From a bacterium (GTDB lineage Bacteria > Patescibacteriota > Minisyncoccia > Moranbacterales > UBA2206): a stretch of 52,065 nucleotides of DNA. The position numbers and the translations under genes were made by a program. The number at the start of each line of letters is the position of its first letter. Within the stretch, counting starts at the first letter, position 1. The notes beneath the pieces were generated by a model. The model made no database searches. It was not told where the DNA came from and was given only the letters and a program-made list of their open reading frames with translations. Shown here one piece after another: positions 46,384 through 52,065 of this stretch. The DNA lies in NCBI GenBank assembly GCA_021788105.1, contig JAJYKZ010000004.1, positions 1 through 52,065 of the forward strand. Reading direction: 5' to 3'.

Positions 46384-46945
46384 GAAAATAAAAATCAATG
46401 GAAAAGAATTCGAATATGCGCTTCGGAAAAGAAAAGGAGTGCGCCGGATGCGGCTGGCGATTTATGCCGACGGAGCTTTTGTCGTATCGGCTCCGAAGTG
46501 GTATCCTGTATATGTCATCAATAAGTTCCTGGAAGAGAAGGCGGATTGGATTTTTGAAAAATTGAAACACGTGGATTTTTCCGAACTTAAAAAAAGGAAG
46601 GAAGCGGACAACGCGAAGTATAAAACAGCAAAGAAATCTGCCAAGAAAATTATTGAGAAGCGGGTGGAATTTTTGGCAAAGCGTTTCGGATTCGTCTATG
46701 GTCGGATTGCCGTCCGCAATCAACGCACTTGCTGGGGAAGTTGCAGCCGGAAAGGCAATCTGAATTTCAATTACAAGGCGGCGGACTTGCCGCAGGAATT
46801 GCAGGACTATATTATTATCCACGAACTTTGCCATTTGAAAGAACTGAATCACAGTCCGAGATTTTGGAAATTGGTGGGAGAAATCATTCCCGATTATAAA
46901 AATTTAAGAAAAATATTGCGGGAATTTAAAACAATCAATTTATGA
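46376..46945 (+). CDS. YgjP/SprT-like (DUF45) metallopeptidase
   Basis: RTCWGSCSRKGNLNFN, IIIHELCHLKELNHSPRFW; ATG at 46376 overlaps the GH1 stop. Confidence 0.92.
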   Translation: MNKKIKINGKEFEYALRKRKGVRRMRLAIYADGAFVVSAPKWYPVYVINKFLEEKADWIFEKLKHVDFSELKKRKEADNAKYKTAKKSAKKIIEKRVEFLAKRFGFVYGRIAVRNQRTCWGSCSRKGNLNFNYKAADLPQELQDYIIIHELCHLKELNHSPRFWKLVGEIIPDYKNLRKILREFKTINL

Positions 46946-47871
46946 GCTATTTGCTCGTCGCCATAATCGCATATTTTTTAGTGGGACTGGAAGTCATTCT
47001 GGACAAATTTTTGTTGACATCCAAAAGAGTCTCTCATCCTTCAATCTATGCTTTTTATGTGGGCTTGATGAGTTTGTTCGCGCTGGCGCTTTTTCCGTTC
47101 GGTTTCCATCTTTTAAGCTTCCAGGAATCTTTCTTGATACTTTTGCCCGGCATTGTTTTTGCCTACGGAATTCTGTCGATGTTTTTCGCCGTCAGAAAGA
47201 GCGAAGCCAGCCGGGTGGTGCCGGTGGTCGGCGCTGTCACTCCGATTGTCACTTATTTTCTATCGGTATTTTTTCTGCGCGAAAGGCTGACTCATTTCCA
47301 GATCTTGGGAGTTGTCGTCCTTATTCTGGGCGGACTTTTAATCTCGTTTGAATTTCCGCTCAGAATCAATAAGAAGAAATTTTTCCACGGTTTTTATTAT
47401 TCAATCGCGGCCGGAGTTATGCTGGCTGTCGCCTTCACCTGGTTCAAGATATTTTTTGAAAAGGATAATTTTGCCAATGTTTTCATCTGGACGCGCTTCG
47501 GATTGTTCTTAGGCGCGGCGAGTCTTCTGCTTTTTCCTTTCTGGCGCAAGAAAATTTTCAATTCTTTCAATGGATTCAGAAAGCCGGAAAAAGAAAATGT
47601 GGGAACGGGCGCGCTATTCGTCGCCAACAAGGCCTTGGGCGGCATTGGTTCGGCGCTGACGAATTACGCCATTTTTCTGGGAAGTGTGACGGTCGTCAAT
47701 GCTTTGGTTTCCACGGAGTATGTTTTCATTTTGGCGCTGGGATTGATTTTGTCAGTGCGCTTTCCGAAAATTTTCCAGGAAGAGGAAGATTTTCTCAATG
47801 TTTTTCAAAAAGTAATTTCCATAATTTTAATAACGCTGGGGATAATTTTAGTTTCTCTTAAGCGTTTGTAA
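46942..47871 (+). CDS. EamA/DMT-family transporter
   Basis: 10-TM pattern, internal repeat, VGAVTPIVTYFLSVFFLRERLTHFQILG. Confidence 0.88.
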   Translation: MSYLLVAIIAYFLVGLEVILDKFLLTSKRVSHPSIYAFYVGLMSLFALALFPFGFHLLSFQESFLILLPGIVFAYGILSMFFAVRKSEASRVVPVVGAVTPIVTYFLSVFFLRERLTHFQILGVVVLILGGLLISFEFPLRINKKKFFHGFYYSIAAGVMLAVAFTWFKIFFEKDNFANVFIWTRFGLFLGAASLLLFPFWRKKIFNSFNGFRKPEKENVGTGALFVANKALGGIGSALTNYAIFLGSVTVVNALVSTEYVFILALGLILSVRFPKIFQEEEDFLNVFQKVISIILITLGIILVSLKRL

Positions 47872-47876
47872 AAAAA

Positions 47877-48968
47877 ATGAAAACAAAAAAAGAAAAAAGC
47901 GCCGCGCGACCGGGGAAGAAGGCGAAATCTTCCCGTTCGTTCGGTTCGATAATCAAAAAAGTTCTAAAGACAGCCGGACTTATTGTTTTGTGGGTGCTGA
48001 TTTTTGCCCTCATCTTGTTCGGATATTTCAATCTTCCGGTCAGCAATCACAATCAAAACGTCCAACTGGGAGTGACTTTCTCCAACCGGTACGCGGGCGA
48101 CATCGGTCTGGATTGGAAAAAAACTTACATTGCCATGCTGGACGATCTGAAAGTGCGAAAAATCAGAGTTCCGGTTTATTGGGATTTGGTGGAACCGAAA
48201 GAGGGACAGTACGATTTTTCCGCTATTGATTGGCAATTGGATCAGGCGCGCCAGCGGAATGCCGAAATAATTTTATCAGTCGGCCAGAAAGTTCCGCGCT
48301 GGCCGGAGTGCGCCATTCCTGATTGGGCCAAAACGAGCGACCAAAAAAGAAAAGAGAGCCTTTTGCAATTTATAGACGTGGTCATTAACCGCTACAAGAG
48401 CGGCCATCCGGAAATAAAATATTGGCAAATCGAAAACGAGCCGTTTCTGAAATTCGGAATTTGTCCCACTCCCGATCCCAGTCTTTTGGACAGCGAGTTA
48501 GCCTTGGCGCGCAAACTAGATCCGACACGACAAATACTTGTGAGCGATAGCGGAGAAATCGACCAATGGTTCAATGCTTATCCGAGGGCGGACATTTTCG
48601 GAACCACTTTATATCGGACCATTTGGAAAAACGGAATCGGCTATTTCCAATATCCGCTCGGACCGAGATTCTATCAGTTCAAATATTGGATCAACAGTTT
48701 GCTGTTTGGAAAAAAGCCCGCTTATGTAATCGAACTTCAGGCCGAACCATGGATCAATGGCTATACGACCAACCAGCCGCTTTCCGAACAATTCAAATCG
48801 ATGAATGTTGTTCAGCTTAAAGCCAATGTTGATTACGCGGAAAAAGTCGGCTTTCCGGGCATTTATCTTTGGGGAGTGGAGTGGTGGTATTGGCTGAAAT
48901 ATAACAAGAATCATCCGGAACTGTGGGATGCGGCGAAAACCATGTTTCAAAATCAGAGCCAATTGTGA
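47877..48968 (+). CDS. Membrane-anchored TIM-barrel glycoside hydrolase-like protein (GH-A clan)
   Basis: IRVPVYWDLVEPKEGQYDFSAIDWQLDQA, WQIENEP, ELQAEPW. Confidence 0.8.
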   Translation: MKTKKEKSAARPGKKAKSSRSFGSIIKKVLKTAGLIVLWVLIFALILFGYFNLPVSNHNQNVQLGVTFSNRYAGDIGLDWKKTYIAMLDDLKVRKIRVPVYWDLVEPKEGQYDFSAIDWQLDQARQRNAEIILSVGQKVPRWPECAIPDWAKTSDQKRKESLLQFIDVVINRYKSGHPEIKYWQIENEPFLKFGICPTPDPSLLDSELALARKLDPTRQILVSDSGEIDQWFNAYPRADIFGTTLYRTIWKNGIGYFQYPLGPRFYQFKYWINSLLFGKKPAYVIELQAEPWINGYTTNQPLSEQFKSMNVVQLKANVDYAEKVGFPGIYLWGVEWWYWLKYNKNHPELWDAAKTMFQNQSQL

Positions 48969-49020
48969 TAAAATTTGATCAGCAAAATAAAAAAATAAAA
49001 ATGGAAAGCGAGGTGTTGTT

Positions 49021-49203
49021 ATGAAATGTACAAAATCAAAGGCTGATATTTTGATGATCCTTTCAGCCATAGCCGTAATTTTGGCTGCTATTGATTTCGT
49101 TTTCAAGATTGACTTTTTGAAGTTGGCCGGAACCCAGTGGATCCTTATCGCAATCGTTTTTGGAATTTACGGACTGTATGCGTCTGAAAGAAAAGCGGCC
49201 TAA
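49021..49203 (+). CDS. Small 60-aa two-TM protein
   Basis: Clean ATG, hydrophobic. Confidence 0.55.
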   Translation: MKCTKSKADILMILSAIAVILAAIDFVFKIDFLKLAGTQWILIAIVFGIYGLYASERKAA

Positions 49204-49281
49204 GTTCGCGGCAATATTAATTGCATCCGGATATTGTGCAAATAATATTCGGGTATAGTTAATATTTTATCTTTTTATTTT

Positions 49282-49950
49282 ATGTCCAAAGTCATTGTTG
49301 ACATTGAAACGATCGGGGTTGATTTCGAAACTCTGGATGAAAAAAGCCAAGAATATCTTTTGAAATTTTGTGAAAATGACGAAGAAAGGGAAGACACCAA
49401 GAAAAAACTTTCCCTTTATCCTTTGACCGGAGAAGTGGTGACAATCGGAATGCTTAATCCGGAAACGATGAAAGGCGTGGCGCTTTTTCAAGACAAAGGC
49501 GAAGGCATGGAAAAATTTGAAGAAAACGGAATTGTCTATGAAGCGGGAACGGAAAAACAGATTTTGGAAAAATTTTGGGACATTCTCAGGGTTTATGATC
49601 AAGTCGTAACTTTCAACGGGCGGGGATTTGACGCGCCTTTCCTGATGCTGCGAAGCGCGATCAACAAAGTCCGTTCGACCAAAAATATGATGGGTTACCG
49701 TTATGATTACAAAACCCACTGCGATCTGATGGAGCAAATGACTTTCTACGGCGCGGTCAGAAAATATAATCTGGATTTTTATGCCAAGACTTTCGGAATC
49801 AAAAGTTCCAAGGACGGCGGCGTGGATGGTTCGATGGTGGGAGAAATGTATAAACAGAAAAAATATCTGGACGTGGCGCGCTATTGTGTCCGGGATTTGG
49901 TAACAACCAAGGAACTTTTTGAATATTGGGAAAAGTATCTTAGATTTTAA
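49282..49950 (+). CDS. DEDD/RNase H-fold 3'-5' exonuclease-like protein
   Basis: VIVDIETIGVD, VVTFNGRGFDAPFLMLR, YCVRDLVTTKELFEYW. Confidence 0.82.
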   Translation: MSKVIVDIETIGVDFETLDEKSQEYLLKFCENDEEREDTKKKLSLYPLTGEVVTIGMLNPETMKGVALFQDKGEGMEKFEENGIVYEAGTEKQILEKFWDILRVYDQVVTFNGRGFDAPFLMLRSAINKVRSTKNMMGYRYDYKTHCDLMEQMTFYGAVRKYNLDFYAKTFGIKSSKDGGVDGSMVGEMYKQKKYLDVARYCVRDLVTTKELFEYWEKYLRF

Positions 49951-50020
49951 ATATTCAGAAAGCTCAGTCATTTACAAAATTCCAGCAAGAGTTATCATAA
50001 AATCAAAGGATATAAAAAAA

Positions 50021-51493
50021 GTGAAAAGACCATCCACAAAAAAAGGCAATGCGTCTCAAAATTTAAATCTGCTTAAGTTTGTTTTCATCTTCTCAATTTT
50101 CTTGGGAAGCTTTTTGTTTTACACCCATTCCGCCCATGCGGCGACGTATTACATATCACCGAACGGAAATGATAGCAATGACGGAATCTCTGTTTCAAAT
50201 CCTTGGAGAACATTTCCGCATGCGATGGATATGCTGAAAGCTGACGATACGTTATATCTTTTGGATGGCACATATGCTGCTTTGCAATCCGAAGCGGTAT
50301 ATGGCGGCAATCAAGTCATTATTGAACCTGCCGTCAATTCAGACACCGGATATGCATTGCATTCCGGTTCTGCGGGAGCATCCATAACGATAGCGGCGCT
50401 TCATCAGGGGAAGGCTGTTTTAGATTGCGGTGGCGGAAGTTCTTCTTATGCGATTTGGGTTCCTAATAATATGAATTATTTCACCGTTCAAGGTTTGAAT
50501 ATTCAGAATTGTCATATAGGCGTGATGTTGGAAGGAAATAATTCCGACGGAACACATGTCGATCATCCCACTATAAAAAATTGTGTATTTCATAATGTGG
50601 ACGAGGCGGTTCAGGGAGCGGATTTCGATTCGAATACGATGATCGATTCCAACATTGTATATAATTTTGCAGCATTGGGGGCAAATCAGGATCATGCGCT
50701 CTATCCCAGGGGCATTAACGGAACGATACAAAACAATCTCGTTTATAATAATTTAGGAAACGGCTGGAGCATTCAGATCGGCAGCTATGGGACTTCGCCT
50801 TCCGGCACTTGGAAAATAATAAACAATACTTTGACCGGAAGCAACAATACCGGGCATCAGGTTTGCATTATGTTTTATGGAGTTAACATCTCAAATCTGT
50901 ATCTGTTTAACAATATCTGTACGGGAGCAACCCAGGCGCTTGTAGATGGAAGATGGGGATCGGGCTATTATGCCGAGAACAATCTCATGGACAGCACTTC
51001 CCAAATTTATACGGGCGGTTGTGATTCCAATCATTGTTTTAATAATTTAGGCAACACTCCTGCTGGATTTGTCAGCTCGTCTTCGCATGATTATTCCCTT
51101 GCGTCCGGTTCGGCTGCAATAGGGGCGGGTACGAACACTTACGCCCCCGGCTATGACATTGCCGGTACGACGAGGCCGCAAGGATCTGGTTACGATATCG
51201 GAGCTTATGAATATGCGTCTTCCGCGTCGGCATCCAATTCCGGCACAAATGCTTATTCATCTTCAAATAACTCTTCCTCTTCCGCATCCCAAGCTTCCTC
51301 CGCCGAAGCTTCTTCAAATTCTTCAACAACCGACAATCAGCAGCCGGCAATCAATTCTTCCGCAACGAATTATTCCATTGCCGATGCCCTTAAACTTGTG
51401 GCCGACTGGTTTTCCGGAAACGCCGGCGCTGATGTGAACAAGGACGGAAAAATCAACATTCAGGATCTGGGAGTCATTATGAGCCGGTGGTAG
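50021..51493 (+). CDS. Secreted parallel beta-helix protein with Ser-rich linker and C-terminal dockerin-like EF-hand motif
   Basis: Signal FVFIFSIFLGSFLFYTHSAHA; ATYYISPNGNDSNDG; Ser-rich linker; ADVNKDGKINIQDLGVIMSRW; GTG at 50021 preferred. Confidence 0.85.
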   Translation: MKRPSTKKGNASQNLNLLKFVFIFSIFLGSFLFYTHSAHAATYYISPNGNDSNDGISVSNPWRTFPHAMDMLKADDTLYLLDGTYAALQSEAVYGGNQVIIEPAVNSDTGYALHSGSAGASITIAALHQGKAVLDCGGGSSSYAIWVPNNMNYFTVQGLNIQNCHIGVMLEGNNSDGTHVDHPTIKNCVFHNVDEAVQGADFDSNTMIDSNIVYNFAALGANQDHALYPRGINGTIQNNLVYNNLGNGWSIQIGSYGTSPSGTWKIINNTLTGSNNTGHQVCIMFYGVNISNLYLFNNICTGATQALVDGRWGSGYYAENNLMDSTSQIYTGGCDSNHCFNNLGNTPAGFVSSSSHDYSLASGSAAIGAGTNTYAPGYDIAGTTRPQGSGYDIGAYEYASSASASNSGTNAYSSSNNSSSSASQASSAEASSNSSTTDNQQPAINSSATNYSIADALKLVADWFSGNAGADVNKDGKINIQDLGVIMSRW

Positions 51494-51557
51494 GTCGGAC
51501 GTTCGAATCGATACATTTTTCATGGTATAATTAAAGCATAAAATTCACACAATCAAA

Positions 51558-52065
51558 GTGAAAAACCAAACTTCAAAACAAAAAACATTTCATCATGCTA
51601 ATTTTGTTTTTGCCTTCCTGATCCTTTTGGGAAGCTTTTTGTTTTACACCCATTCCGCCCATGCCGCCACCTATTACATCGACTACAGCAGCGGTTCCGA
51701 TGCCAACACCGGACTCACCAAATCCTCACCCTGGCAGCACCAACCGTATATGAAAGGCTTCACCGGCACCTACACCCACCAAGCCGGAGACGTCTTCATA
51801 TTCAAAGGGGGAGTGACGTGGGCATACTCGGCAACCGATCCGATATTTCCAATAGAAATACAACAAGGGGGCGCATCAGGCAATCCCGATCAATATACAG
51901 TGGACAAAACGTGGTACGACGGTTCCTCATACACTCCTCCCATCTTCGACGGTTGTCAGACGGCGGAAGGACTGAATGTGTGCGGACTCAATGGCGCGGC
52001 GACGCTGGGGGCGAATAGCTGGCTGATTGGGGATGACAATGGAGTATATTCTGTTTCAAACGTTA
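51558..52065 (+). CDS. Secreted beta-helix-type protein, paralogous N-terminus (runs off window end)
   Basis: Missing from ORF track; GTG at 51558: VKNQTSKQKTFHHANFVFAFLILLGSFLFYTHSAHAATYYIDYSSGSDANTGLTKSSPW... open to 52065. Confidence 0.85.
   Translation, partial: MKNQTSKQKTFHHANFVFAFLILLGSFLFYTHSAHAATYYIDYSSGSDANTGLTKSSPWQHQPYMKGFTGTYTHQAGDVFIFKGGVTWAYSATDPIFPIEIQQGGASGNPDQYTVDKTWYDGSSYTPPIFDGCQTAEGLNVCGLNGAATLGANSWLIGDDNGVYSVSNV

Noticed and set aside
1-52065. CRISPR array, tRNA or rRNA genes
   Set aside because: No regularly spaced direct repeats or recognisable RNA gene sequences noted by eye; a tRNAscan/CRISPR search would be needed to be certain
1-52065. UGA recoding (code 25, as in some CPR lineages)
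   Set aside because: TGA serves as a stop at natural gene ends (e.g. 1890-1892 and 29848-29850) and is not needed inside the conserved reading frames

Overview
The window is a gene-dense, roughly 52-kb bacterial segment using the standard code (TGA is used as a stop). The gene content (many small membrane and secreted proteins, DUF5666/DUF5667-type proteins, short lysozyme-like proteins, a dockerin-like C-terminus, a compact retroelement) suggests a Candidate Phyla Radiation/Patescibacteria-type genome; this is inference. The standout system is a diversity-generating retroelement (DGR) at ~3.72-6.43 kb: a target gene (3898-4593, +) with a C-terminal variable repeat (VR, ~4435-4557), a template repeat (TR, ~4900-5022), an Avd-like accessory ORF on the opposite strand (5046-5366, -), and a DGR-type reverse transcriptase (5437-6429, +). 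I aligned TR and VR by hand. Over TR 4906-4997 (92 nt), 18 of 30 template adenines are substituted in VR, against 1 of 62 non-adenines, which is the hallmark of adenine-specific mutagenic retrohoming. Unusual aspects of this locus are: avd is antisense and fills the TR-RT spacer; a 10-G homopolymer lies between the divergent avd and RT; the target mRNA leader has an uninterrupted 24-bp hairpin that needs G-U pairs, so it is sense-RNA specific; and a dyad is centred on the target promoter -35. Other notable content: a SET-domain/PIMT gene pair, an extracytoplasmic dual-specificity phosphatase, a promoter-to-terminator ECF sigma-DUF5666-MacAB unit, a MarR-efflux cluster with three phased half-sites, a GH18-NodB-GT2 fusion, three Cys-conserved lysozyme-like paralogs near thioredoxin-like genes, a DedA-PAP2-LssY fusion, a palindromic MITE-like element, and two tandem secreted proteins sharing a near-identical signal-peptide DNA block. 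No tRNA, rRNA or CRISPR array was recognised.
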